Below, piece by piece: positions 1-7,670 of a stretch of 64,000 nt of DNA. Origin of the DNA: Rhizobium sp. 18065 (GTDB lineage Bacteria; Pseudomonadota; Alphaproteobacteria; Rhizobiales; Rhizobiaceae); the NCBI RefSeq assembly GCF_902706095.1, contig NZ_CACSJP010000009.1:1-64000 (forward strand), read 5' to 3'. The first letter of the stretch is position 1. Every line of letters begins with the position of its first letter. The notes under the pieces are model-generated. The model saw only the letters and a list, made by a program, of their open reading frames with translations. It ran no database searches and was not told where the DNA came from. The position numbers and the translations under genes were made by a program.

Positions 1-1
1 G

Positions 2-280
2 CGCGTCGTGCTTGGCGCCGGCATGATCGGCGTCTATGGCAAGATCCAGCGCGAGGGCGAGGTGGTGCACCTCGTTGCCCACCGGTTGACCGACCTGTCC
101 GGTGAGCTAGCGAGCGTCGGATCGCGAGACGAGGCCTTTCCTCTGCCGCACGGGCGTGGCGATGAGTTTCATCACGGGTCGCCGATGCCCGACCCACGCG
201 GACTGCCGATAGTTCGCGATATCGTCGATCCTTATGGCCACATCGATCAGATCAGGGTCAAGGCGCGGGACTTCAAATAG
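2..280 (+). CDS. dnaE2: Error-prone DNA polymerase DnaE2, C-terminal end (partial)
   Basis: Only the last 92 residues are in the window; the frame is open to the left edge. The text resembles the C-terminal tail of DnaE2 (ImuC), the DNA polymerase III alpha-like subunit used in damage-induced mutagenesis with ImuA and ImuB. Typical DnaE2 end pieces are visible: GKIQREGEVVHLVAHRLTDL, then PLPHGRGDEFHHGSPMPDPR, then a final KARDF. It lies outside the repeat-bounded block and marks the left flank of the denitrification island. The internal GTG at 8 is not a real start. The polymerase domains are outside the window. Confidence 0.85.
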   Translation, partial: RVVLGAGMIGVYGKIQREGEVVHLVAHRLTDLSGELASVGSRDEAFPLPHGRGDEFHHGSPMPDPRGLPIVRDIVDPYGHIDQIRVKARDFK

Positions 281-570
281 CTGGGGACGGGGTGATCGAA
301 GGTTCTAGTCCGTTCAAAGCGTGCGACTGGATTGTTGTCGCTATACTAGATTCGCGAAATCAATATAGATCTGCCCCTCGGATCGTGATCGGTGTTAGAC
401 GAGGCATATGACCTCCTTGGCGGGACGCTGGCCTCCGGTTTTCGTTTCGTGAATGGCAGTCTGTCAGTCATAAGCAGAAAATAATACAGCCCGCTTATAG
501 GGTGCGAACAACCACGGTTTTCTCACAGATCGTACTTATACTAGAATTGCGAAAATGATATAAAGGACCT
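281..570. other. Intergenic region with two similar AT-rich promoter-like motifs
   Basis: No convincing gene in 290 bp. Two imperfect direct copies of a motif reading TATACTAGAttcGCGAAA occur at about 341-366 and 535-561. The second ends 10 bp before the ATG at 571 and overlaps a purine-rich ribosome site (AAAGGA). They could be promoter or operator copies for the interrupted gene that follows. Confidence 0.35.
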
Positions 571-645
571 ATGGCCAAGCAAATTGATCTCATGTTCCGG
601 ACGATGGTCGCTGAACTTCAGCAACGGGCATTCGATGACTGTTGA
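571..645 (+). pseudogene. N-terminal remnant of a nucleotidyltransferase-fold gene, cut by a repeat element
   Basis: ATG at 571 follows AAAGGACCT and encodes MAKQIDLMFRTMVAELQQRA and three more residues before running into the repeat element at 640 and stopping at 643-645. The peptide resembles, from memory, the N-terminus of the NTP_transf_8 / GSU2403-type nucleotidyltransferase-fold family. That assignment is tentative because only 23 residues remain. No continuation was seen after the element or next to the second copy near 51.5 kb, so the rest is probably deleted. It reads as a gene disrupted when the element inserted or when the island arrived. Confidence 0.45.
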
Positions 646-787
646 ATTTCAGCAGGATGTGATCCGTTTTTCCACGTTGCGCCGCCCCACCTAACCGGCA
701 GAACCGGCTGCTTCTAAACAAATATTTAGAGTTGAGCCGGGTCACGGCGCAATGAAAAACTGGATCAATCTCACCCGGTAATCAACA
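640..787 (+). repeat. 148-bp MITE-like element, copy 1 (left boundary of the island)
   Basis: It starts TGTTGA and ends TCAACA, giving short terminal inverted repeats. Inside lie larger imperfect inverted arms: TGATCCGTTTTTCCACGTTGC near the left end and, read from the right, TGATCCAGTTTTTCATTGCG. A closely similar copy in the same orientation is at 51354-51500. It has no coding capacity. The repeated internal arms resemble ends of IS21-family elements, so it may be a non-autonomous derivative or remnant; that is inference. No obvious target duplication was seen. Confidence 0.75.
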
Positions 788-1052
788 ACATAAGGCCTTA
801 TTTCTCGCACGATTCGATTGTTGTTAAAAACCTGTCCATCACGTACCCGACAAGCTCGACGGCGCAGGCTCCAGACAGGCATTCAAACGTATCACAAGCC
901 CGGTCCCAACGAAAAGAAGCCGAAATCGCGTCGTAGTGCTTCGCACAAGCCGGATGAGATCTCACCGCTGCCCTCCGAGGCATCGCTGCATCAGAAATGT
1001 TCGCCTCGGTGATATTTGTTGCTTCCATTGCTTAATCCATCGGTCAGAGGTG
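788..1052. other. Intergenic, no gene supported
   Basis: The 265 bp between the repeat and the 3' end of dnrN hold overlapping short open frames on both strands. One on the minus strand (798-1028, 76 codons) starts 24 bp after the dnrN stop and has a weak GGA ribosome site, but nothing in it is recognisable. It is not called as a gene. Confidence 0.4.
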
Positions 1053-1709
1053 TCAGGTCGTGTAACGGGGAAACAGAACTTCATTTTCCAGATGCATGTG
1101 CTGAACGAGATCTTCCACGAATTTTTTCAAACCAGCATACAGTACGTTCCAAGAGTTGCAGGCGCCAACCGGCGGAGCGAAGCCGTTGGTCAGATGTTCC
1201 AGGTTCACGACGTATAGAGCCTCGACTGCGTGCTCACGCTGCATCTGTGCGACCATGTGAACAATCGATACAGTGTCGCTGCGCGTCATCATCGGGAACA
1301 GCACAAGTTCTTCTTTTCGCATGTGCTCCTCCAGATCGCCTTGGATCCGTTGCAACAGGATCGCCAGACCGATCGGCGCTTCCGTATGCCCACCGTGGAC
1401 CCGCTCAACCTTCTGCGCCAGTGGAATGAGCCATTCCAACTCACTACGGTGAACTGCGTGATATCTTGTCAGAAGGCATTCTATTAGGTCCACGGTGTTT
1501 TCCGGCACGTCGCGCCGGGCTAAACATAGAAGTGTTTCCAGATCTCCTACCAGCGCGCCGGCGTCAATCCTCGCCTCTCCCGCTGCAGACTCGATCGTAG
1601 AGCCGCCACCACAACAAAAATTGATCCCGTGACGTCGAAAAAGATCGGCCGCGCCAGGAACCTCTGTTGCTACGCTTGCGACGGTTCGGCTAAGCTCGAT
1701 CTGCGTCAT
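1053..1709 (-). CDS. dnrN: RIC-family iron-sulfur cluster repair di-iron protein DnrN/YtfE/ScdA
   Basis: This 218-residue cytoplasmic protein belongs to the RIC family, which repairs Fe-S clusters damaged by nitric oxide. The N-terminal ScdA_N part has the FCCGGG motif at residues 31-36. The C-terminal half is a hemerythrin-like four-helix bundle with His and Glu pairs (RYHAVHRSE, HMRKEELVLFP, MQREH, HMHLENEVLFPR) that would hold the di-iron site. Length is normal for the family. The ATG follows GGGGAAGAGACC. An NnrR-type dyad lies 74 bp upstream (1783-1800), fitting NO induction. It is monocistronic: the next gene on this strand is ubiV, further upstream. Confidence 0.93.
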   Translation of the reverse strand: MTQIELSRTVASVATEVPGAADLFRRHGINFCCGGGSTIESAAGEARIDAGALVGDLETLLCLARRDVPENTVDLIECLLTRYHAVHRSELEWLIPLAQKVERVHGGHTEAPIGLAILLQRIQGDLEEHMRKEELVLFPMMTRSDTVSIVHMVAQMQREHAVEALYVVNLEHLTNGFAPPVGACNSWNVLYAGLKKFVEDLVQHMHLENEVLFPRYTT

Positions 1710-1782
1710 GGTCTCTTCCCCTATTGATGGTCGAAGACTGTCCCCAGCCTGAGTACCTCATGCCCGGCACCGCCGATTTGAT

Positions 1783-1800
1783 CGTTGTTCCGGCGCAAAC
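1783..1800 (-). promoter_or_regulatory. Degenerate NnrR/Fnr-type box upstream of dnrN
   Basis: CGTTGT-TCCGGC-GCAAAC matches the CTTTGC-N6-GCAAAG pattern seen before the nor genes with few changes. Its centre (1791.5) puts a start site near 1750 if activation is from -41.5, leaving a leader of about 40 nt to the dnrN ATG. Confidence 0.5.
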
Positions 1801-1891
1801 AATATCTGTGCAATTGGTTCACATGGTTGTCGCGCGCTGTAGAAATGCAATTTGTGCATCGACGGCGGCTTTGCCATGCTGGTCAGGTCAC

Positions 1892-2815
1892 TCAGCGGGC
1901 GAAGGATGCGCTTTTTGCTTTGGCAATCCAGGCGGCCCCTTCTTTGGCGTGATGGAAACCGTTTGAGAACGGCGCCGTCGGATAGATGGCTCTAAGCCGA
2001 TCAAGAGCAGACTGGGAACCGAGACGCCGGTCCAGAGCTTCGCGGAAGGTTTTCGCAACCTCGACCATGTCGCAGTCCTGCGGAGACAGGCGCAGCGATC
2101 TGATTCCGGCATCCTGCATTTCCTCCAACTCATGCACCAGGGCCTGACAGGTGTGCGACATAGTCTGCACCCCGTTCAGGACGAGAAAGGATTGTCGATC
2201 AAGCGTCTTCAGTGACAGGCCATCAGGTTCCTCACCACAGACGAACTGACAATTGTCCTTTATCTTGCCCTTTGACCGTGCATGGGCGCACCGGGCGGAG
2301 ATCGCCAAGGGAATGCGTCCGAAGACGAAGACCTCGATCGTCGCGCCGGTCTCGGCTGCTGCAATCTGCGAGACAGAGGCGAATGGCAGTTCCGGCGGCA
2401 GGCAGATGCGCTCTGCCCCCCTTTCAGCGAGGAGCCGCGCGGTTGCGCTGTTGTAGACATTGACCAGCGGGCCGACAAGGTGCCGGCGTCCCTTGATGAG
2501 GCCGATCGCCGAAAGATCGTTGACCTCAATTGGGTAATCCGAGGTCTCGATTAGTTCGCGGACGAAACGGCTTTCGCGTTCCAGTGTCACCAGCGCGAGA
2601 GACGAGAAGACCACGGTCTTTCCGGCACGTTCCAGCCGCTCCACCACTTCGACCAGATGCGGTTCGATGAAATGCTGTCGTTTGGAGCATACGGTTTCGC
2701 CAATCACGACACGGTCGACTGGTGCTTCTTCGGCCACACGTAAATAGAAGTCACGCCACTTCGGGCCATCCCAAAGATAGTAGACAGGCCCCATCGTCAG
2801 TTCGGTCATCGTCAT
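1892..2815 (-). CDS. ubiV: UbiV, U32-family subunit for O2-independent ubiquinone hydroxylation
   Basis: This 307-residue U32-family protein is UbiV, partner of UbiU in the anaerobic hydroxylation steps of ubiquinone synthesis. Four cysteines lie where UbiV binds its 4Fe-4S cluster: C43 (ETVCSKRQ), C176 (SARCAHAR), C189 and C193 (DNCQFVCGEE). The ATG overlaps the ubiU stop by 4 nt, so UbiU and UbiV are translationally coupled. The operon order is ubiT-ubiU-ubiV, and it lies inside a denitrification island, which fits a need for ubiquinone without oxygen. The alternative, a generic U32 peptidase, is unlikely given the paired subunits and the cysteine pattern. Confidence 0.93.
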   Translation of the reverse strand: MTMTELTMGPVYYLWDGPKWRDFYLRVAEEAPVDRVVIGETVCSKRQHFIEPHLVEVVERLERAGKTVVFSSLALVTLERESRFVRELIETSDYPIEVNDLSAIGLIKGRRHLVGPLVNVYNSATARLLAERGAERICLPPELPFASVSQIAAAETGATIEVFVFGRIPLAISARCAHARSKGKIKDNCQFVCGEEPDGLSLKTLDRQSFLVLNGVQTMSHTCQALVHELEEMQDAGIRSLRLSPQDCDMVEVAKTFREALDRRLGSQSALDRLRAIYPTAPFSNGFHHAKEGAAWIAKAKSASFAR

Positions 2816-3789
2816 CTCCAGCGCTTCTCATAGGCGCCTACAGTCGTCTTCTGTCCTTCACTCATGGCCCTAAGGCGCGACAGAAGCGGTCCACGCGCCG
2901 CCGGTTCGGTGGACAGGGCCTGCCGGAGCGTCGACACGACCTCCGCGACATAGGCCTTGCCGCGCTGGCGTCCCTCGATCTTCAAGGCTGAGACACCGGC
3001 GGCTTTCAAAGCTTCGATCTCCCCCATCACATCGAGCGAGACGGGGTCTTCGAAGGCGTAGCCTTCAGCGTCTCCTATGTTGAAGCGGCCCTTGCACAGC
3101 GTGGGATAGCCGGCGGCCTCGGCCGGACCGAACCGGTTGATGGTGAAGGGCCCGAGTTCGGAGATCATCTGCGGGCCTTCCTTGCGGTAACGGACATGGC
3201 TCGCGGGCGAGCAGATGCCGTTCATGTTGGGTGACTTGCCGGTGGCGTAAGACGACAGCGAGCAACGCCCTTCGGCCATCACGCAGAGGCCGCCGAAGAC
3301 AAAGACCTCGATCTCGCACGCCACTTTCCTGCCGATCCGGGCGATGTCGGCGATGGTCAACGTGCGGGGTAGAACGACCCGTCTGGCGTTGAATGCCTCG
3401 ACGAGGAAATTGATCGCTTCAGGATTGGAAGCGGAGGCCTGAACCGAGACATGCAGCCTCTGCTCGGGATAGTGCTCCCGGACATGCGCCATCAGTCCGA
3501 AATCTGCCAGGATCAGGGCATCAGCCCCGAGCTTCACCGCGTCGGATGCTGCCCTGTACCAGATGTCTTCATCGCCGGCCCGCATGAAGGTGTTAAGCGC
3601 GACGAAGGTTTGGCAGTTTTTCCTGCGTGCATATGCGATCGCGTCCCGCAATTCCTCGGGACTGAAGTTGAGGCCCGGAAAGTTGCGGGCGTTCGTCTCA
3701 TCCTGAAAGCCGCAATAGACTGCATCAGCGCCGGCATCGACGGCTTCGCGAAACGCGGCCGGCGTACCGGCAGGACATATCAGTTCCAT
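2812..3789 (-). CDS. ubiU: UbiU, U32-family subunit for O2-independent ubiquinone hydroxylation
   Basis: This 325-residue U32-family protein opens with MELICPAGTPAAFREAVDAG, typical of UbiU. The four cysteines that bind the 4Fe-4S cluster fall at C169, C176, C193 and C232, matching the positions I recall for the E. coli protein. UbiU forms a heterodimer with UbiV and hydroxylates the ubiquinone ring with prephenate rather than O2 as oxygen donor. Its ATG directly abuts the ubiT stop, and its own stop overlaps the ubiV start, giving a tight ubiTUV operon. Confidence 0.95.
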   Translation of the reverse strand: MELICPAGTPAAFREAVDAGADAVYCGFQDETNARNFPGLNFSPEELRDAIAYARRKNCQTFVALNTFMRAGDEDIWYRAASDAVKLGADALILADFGLMAHVREHYPEQRLHVSVQASASNPEAINFLVEAFNARRVVLPRTLTIADIARIGRKVACEIEVFVFGGLCVMAEGRCSLSSYATGKSPNMNGICSPASHVRYRKEGPQMISELGPFTINRFGPAEAAGYPTLCKGRFNIGDAEGYAFEDPVSLDVMGEIEALKAAGVSALKIEGRQRGKAYVAEVVSTLRQALSTEPAARGPLLSRLRAMSEGQKTTVGAYEKRWR

Positions 3790-4299
3790 TCAAGCCATTT
3801 CCTTCAGTGCCCGGCGGCGGATTACCGTCGCCAGCTGTTCAAAGAGGGGAGCTGCCAGGCCGCCGATCCGTGAAAGGTCCTTGGGCAGGTCAATGTCGCA
3901 GTCATCGAGTGCATTGCGCAGAGCAAGCACCGCCTCCATGTCGCCGCTCACTTGCACATCGCGGGAAAAGAACAGGGCATCCGCATCGCAGCGACCTTCG
4001 AGAAGTGCCAGTAGCATGAAGAGCGGTGCCTCAACCCCGGCATCCGCAGTGAATGGGGCGCCCTTGCGCACGAGCGAGAGGCTGGGGTCCGCTGGCTTGA
4101 CGAGGAAGACCAGCGGCAGATCCGCCGGCGTGAACGAGAAGCTGCAGTTCCGGTACGCGCCCATGCGGTCGAACAGGTCGGGATGTGCGTCGAACAAGTG
4201 CCCGAACAGCTTCCGGGCCATGTATTCAACCGGCATGATGGGCAGGACGTCGATCGGCATGGCGAACAGGGGCATGAGGTGCATTCTGGTCGATTTCAT
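3790..4299 (-). CDS. ubiT: UbiT, SCP2-domain accessory factor of anaerobic ubiquinone synthesis
   Basis: The 169-residue product fits UbiT, a small SCP2-type lipid-binding protein that accompanies UbiU and UbiV. The N-terminal part is hydrophobic (LMPLFAMPIDVLPIMPVEYM); the SCP2-like core lies at about residues 60-135. It is the first gene of the ubiTUV operon and ends one base before the ubiU ATG. A hybrid Fnr-type box lies 45 bp upstream (4344-4357), implying a short leader of about 10 nt if activation is from -41.5. The gene is divergent from the UbiD-type decarboxylase gene. Confidence 0.88.
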   Translation of the reverse strand: MKSTRMHLMPLFAMPIDVLPIMPVEYMARKLFGHLFDAHPDLFDRMGAYRNCSFSFTPADLPLVFLVKPADPSLSLVRKGAPFTADAGVEAPLFMLLALLEGRCDADALFFSRDVQVSGDMEAVLALRNALDDCDIDLPKDLSRIGGLAAPLFEQLATVIRRRALKEMA

Positions 4300-4343
4300 T
4301 TGTGTCGGGAGGCGCAGACTAGTCGGCCCGACAGCCAGGCAGA

Positions 4344-4357
4344 TTGAGCCAGCGCAA
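4344..4357. promoter_or_regulatory. Hybrid Fnr/NnrR-type box between ubiT and the ubiD-like gene
   Basis: TTGAGCCAGCGCAA has the TTG-N8-CAA frame of Fnr-family sites and shares the CGCAA half with the boxes before pseudoazurin, 34806 and nosR. It is best placed for ubiT. For the ubiD-like gene a start site at -41.5 would fall near 4392, on or just after the likely start codon, so control on that side is less clear. Confidence 0.5.
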
Positions 4358-4382
4358 AGACGCCAGCGATTTCACGGGCCAT

Positions 4383-5897
4383 ATGCAAACCATGACTTAC
4401 ACCGCCCCCCGCCGTCGCTATGACGGGCTTCAAGCCTTTCTCGAAGAACTCGAACTGCGAGGCCTACTCGTCCGCATCACTCCGCCGGTCAGTCTGATGC
4501 ACGAGGTGACCGAGATTCACCGCCGGGTGATCAGAGAGGATGGGCCAGCGCTGTTGTTCGAAAATCCTGTTGGCGCTGATGGCTCTCCGGCTTGCATGCC
4601 GCTTGTCGCCAATCTCTTCGGCACGCGCGAGCGTATTGAACTGGGCTTCGGCATTGGTGCGGGTGAAATTGGCAGCCTTGCCGCGTTGCTGGCTGATCTG
4701 CGCGAGCCGAGACCGCCGACCTCGCTGCGGGATGCCATCAGGAAACTGCCCCTGCTACAGTCGGCCTTGTCGTTGGGATGCCGCCGAGTATCGCGGGCAC
4801 CGTGCCAGGAGGTCGTGCGGCGAGGAACAGAGATCGATCTTTCTCGACTGCCGATCCAGTGGTGCTGGCCGGGCGAGCCGGCGCCGCTCGTCACCTGGCC
4901 GCTCGTCATCACCTCGTCGCCGACCGATCCGACAGATGTGAATGTCGGCGTCTATCGGCTGCAGGTGCTCGGCCGCGATCGCCTGATCACCCGCTGGCTG
5001 GCGCATCGAGGTGCTGCTCGGCATCATAGGCAATGGCAGTTGCTGGGGAAAGACATGCCGGTTGCGGTTGTGATCGGCGCAGATCCGCAGACCATTCTGT
5101 CTGCGGTCATGCCGCTACCGGAATCGATGAGCGAACTTGCCTTTGCGGGCGTCTTGCGGCGTAGGCGTAGCCGTGTGGTGCGTGCGATCACCCAGCCTCT
5201 CGACATTCCGGCCACAGCTGAGATCGTGCTTGAGGGCAGCGTGTCGGTCTCCGAAACTGCCCTTGAAGGCCCCTACGGGGACCACACCGGATACTACAAC
5301 TCCGTGGAGAGTTTCCCGGTCATGTCACTGAGTGCCATAACCATGCGCAGAGACCCGATCTATCTGTCGACCTTCACCGGCCGGCCGGCCGACGAACCTT
5401 CTGTTCTGGGAGAGGCGATGAACGACTTGTTCGTGCCGCTGGTGAAGCGGCAGTTTCCCGAGATTATCGATCTGTGGCTGCCGCCAGAAGCCTGTTCCTA
5501 TCGTGCAATCGTGGTTTCGCTCGACAAGCGGTATCCCGGCCAGGCCCGTCGCGTCATGCTGGGACTGTGGTCGATGCTGCCACAGTTCAGCTACACCAAA
5601 CTGATCATCGCCGTCGATCCGGATATCGACGTGCGCAACTGGAGCGACATCGTATGGGCCTTGTCGACGCGTTTCGATGCGTCACGAGACATGGTTACGG
5701 TGTCCGACACACCCATTGACTACCTCGACTTCGCCTCGCCGAAAGCGGGGCTGGGCGGCAAGCTCGGTCTCGATGCGACGAACAAGTTTGGGGCCGAAAC
5801 CGACCGGGAATGGGGGAGGGTGCTGCATATGAGCCCGGAAGTGTCTGCGAAAGTGGACCGTATCTGGACTGAACTCGGCATTGGAGAAGCGCGATGA
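4383..5897 (+). CDS. ubiD: UbiD-family prenylated-FMN-dependent decarboxylase
   Basis: The 504-residue product is a UbiD-family enzyme that would decarboxylate the polyprenyl-hydroxybenzoate intermediate of ubiquinone synthesis with the prenyl-FMN cofactor made by UbiX. Family landmarks include the N-terminal FLEELELRGLLVRI, GPYGDHTGYYN and the C-terminal GLGGKLGLDATNKFGAE. The 4-nt overlap with ubiX and the divergent ubiTUV operon support the pathway. ATG 4383 is chosen; an upstream TTG at 4344 lies inside the regulatory box and is rejected, while ATG 4392 is possible. Other UbiD members act on different aromatic acids, so the substrate is inferred from context. Confidence 0.85.
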   Translation: MQTMTYTAPRRRYDGLQAFLEELELRGLLVRITPPVSLMHEVTEIHRRVIREDGPALLFENPVGADGSPACMPLVANLFGTRERIELGFGIGAGEIGSLAALLADLREPRPPTSLRDAIRKLPLLQSALSLGCRRVSRAPCQEVVRRGTEIDLSRLPIQWCWPGEPAPLVTWPLVITSSPTDPTDVNVGVYRLQVLGRDRLITRWLAHRGAARHHRQWQLLGKDMPVAVVIGADPQTILSAVMPLPESMSELAFAGVLRRRRSRVVRAITQPLDIPATAEIVLEGSVSVSETALEGPYGDHTGYYNSVESFPVMSLSAITMRRDPIYLSTFTGRPADEPSVLGEAMNDLFVPLVKRQFPEIIDLWLPPEACSYRAIVVSLDKRYPGQARRVMLGLWSMLPQFSYTKLIIAVDPDIDVRNWSDIVWALSTRFDASRDMVTVSDTPIDYLDFASPKAGLGGKLGLDATNKFGAETDREWGRVLHMSPEVSAKVDRIWTELGIGEAR

Positions 5898-6463
5898 AGA
5901 GGCGCGTCATTCTCGGGATCTCCGGGGCGTCCGGCGCTTCGATTGGCCTTCGGATCGCACAGATCCTGGGCGGGATGGTAGACGTGGAACTGCATCTTGT
6001 GTTGACATCGGCGTCTCGACGGACAATTGCCCATGAAGCCGGCCCCCAAGCGCTGGGACGCCTGATCGATATTGCCGATCATTTTCACTCCGACGGCGAT
6101 ATCGGTGCTACCATCGCCAGTGGTTCATTCCGCACAGCTGGCATGATCGTCGCGCCTTGCTCGATGCGCTCGCTCGCGGCCATCGCCTCGGGTTTCACCG
6201 ATAATCTGCTGACAAGGGCCGCCGACGTCCAGCTTAAGGAGCGGCGGCGTCTGGTGCTTCTCGCCCGTGAAACGCCACTCCATCTCGGCCATCTGCGCAA
6301 CATGGTCTCCGTGACGGAAATGGGGGCCATCGTCATGCCGCCGGTCGCTGCCTTCTATCGCAATCCGATGTCGGTCGATGAGCTCGTTTCCGATATCGCC
6401 GCGCGCGCAGTCGACTTGCTCGGACTTTGCGATACGCCGCTCATTGCCGAATGGCAGGGATAG
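5894..6463 (+). CDS. ubiX: UbiX-type flavin prenyltransferase
   Basis: This 189-residue flavoprotein of the UbiX/Pad1 family joins a dimethylallyl group to FMN to make the prenyl-FMN used by UbiD. The N-terminal Rossmann-like motif LGISGASGASIGLRI and the later APCSMRSLAAIASGFTDNLL and RRRLVLLARETPLH are characteristic. The ATGA overlap with the preceding decarboxylase gene indicates translational coupling. It converges on the nnrS gene that follows, with 15 bp between stops. A housekeeping ubiX probably exists elsewhere in the genome; this copy seems dedicated to the anaerobic set. Confidence 0.93.
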   Translation: MKRRVILGISGASGASIGLRIAQILGGMVDVELHLVLTSASRRTIAHEAGPQALGRLIDIADHFHSDGDIGATIASGSFRTAGMIVAPCSMRSLAAIASGFTDNLLTRAADVQLKERRRLVLLARETPLHLGHLRNMVSVTEMGAIVMPPVAAFYRNPMSVDELVSDIAARAVDLLGLCDTPLIAEWQG

Positions 6464-6478
6464 GTCGGCGTAAGCGTT

Positions 6479-7669
6479 CTATCCTTTGCGCAGGATGAGT
6501 GGTCCATAGAACACCACATATCCGACAAAACCCATAATCCAGGCTAGCCCGGCAATTGGTAGCAAGGTCATTGTCTGGGCCGGCGCAAGTGCCGCCGCGA
6601 TGCGGGCGAGGGCAGACAAGACGATCGGCGCATAGATCAGCCACGTTGTTGTCCAGGGGGCATGCAGGGCCTGGCCTGTATGGCCACGGGTTGCCCGCGT
6701 CATGACCGCGAGCGTCATGATTCCGACGGCCCCGGTGGTCCAGGCATGCACACCTGCGGAGCGCAGACCTGTGTTGTCGAGCAGCGTAGGGGCGCTTGCC
6801 AAGAAGAACCCGAGTGGCACGAAGAAATAGGCCAGATGCAGGATGGTAACCAAAGGCTCGCGAAATGTCCGTTGTGGACACCATCTCGCCTGCCGCACGA
6901 TATGGCTGAGGCCCGTGATCAGCATCAGGACGGAGGCAGGCAATGCGAGCGTCTCCGGCGAAAAGGAGGCTGCGATCCAAGCCGTAAGGGCTACGCCTGT
7001 CAAAACCAGAACACCAAGGTCGTAACGCGAAAAGGGGGCGGGTAGAGGTCCCGGATTGGTTGCCTTCAGCCAGTTGCCGGTAAAGGCAGGAACAATGCGC
7101 CCGGCGACGATCGTGATCAGGAGAATGGTCGCGCTAAGCGCCAGGCGATCGGCCGTTTCAACTCGGCCATAGCGGTAGATCTCCAGATGGAACAGGACTT
7201 GGGCTGCGCTGAGGACGACGAGGACCGCGACGATCTTGTAGTTACGTCGATTGGCTGCGGCGACCAGTTCCCGCAAGATGATGACGGCGAGAACCGGAAG
7301 AAAGGCGAGCGTCAGCGCGGTTGGGACAAGTGGTCCGGTCAACTGCGAAATGCTGATGGTGATCCGGCCGACCAGCCACAGGGTAAAAAGAAGAAGCAGA
7401 GGCAGGCCGGAAACTCCTGGTCTTCCGGTCCAGTTCGGCACGGCCGTCAGGAGGAAGCCGGCGACCACGGCCGGGATGAAGCCGAAGAGCAATTCATGCT
7501 GGTGCCAGGCGACCGGTGGCAGGTGTGTTGGCATGTGCATGAAGCCGAGAAACCATGGCACCCAGACGGCAACGGTCAGCGCCGCGACCAGAGCACTGGC
7601 GGGGAAGAACAGGCGGAAACCGCCCGACAGCAGTCGTCGGGACACGGAGAGGTCGAGGAGATTGTTCAT
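6479..7669 (-). CDS. nnrS: NnrS family membrane protein
   Basis: The 396-residue product is a polytopic inner-membrane protein with about 12 hydrophobic segments. Family marks are the N-terminal GGFRLFFPASALVAAL, HQHELLFGFIPAVVAGFLLT and TAVPNWTGRPGVSGLPLLLL. NnrS proteins contain haem and copper and protect cells against nitric oxide; their genes are co-regulated with nir and nor. This is the last gene of an apparent five-gene operon (11443 to 6479) following a second NnrS-like gene with 1 bp between them. Three NnrS-type genes occur in the window. Confidence 0.93.
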   Translation of the reverse strand: MNNLLDLSVSRRLLSGGFRLFFPASALVAALTVAVWVPWFLGFMHMPTHLPPVAWHQHELLFGFIPAVVAGFLLTAVPNWTGRPGVSGLPLLLLFTLWLVGRITISISQLTGPLVPTALTLAFLPVLAVIILRELVAAANRRNYKIVAVLVVLSAAQVLFHLEIYRYGRVETADRLALSATILLITIVAGRIVPAFTGNWLKATNPGPLPAPFSRYDLGVLVLTGVALTAWIAASFSPETLALPASVLMLITGLSHIVRQARWCPQRTFREPLVTILHLAYFFVPLGFFLASAPTLLDNTGLRSAGVHAWTTGAVGIMTLAVMTRATRGHTGQALHAPWTTTWLIYAPIVLSALARIAAALAPAQTMTLLPIAGLAWIMGFVGYVVFYGPLILRKG

Positions 7670-7670
7670 G

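Noticed and set aside
798-1028. Possible 76-codon gene on the minus strand after dnrN.
   Set aside because: Only a weak ribosome site, no recognisable motif, and competing frames on the other strand.
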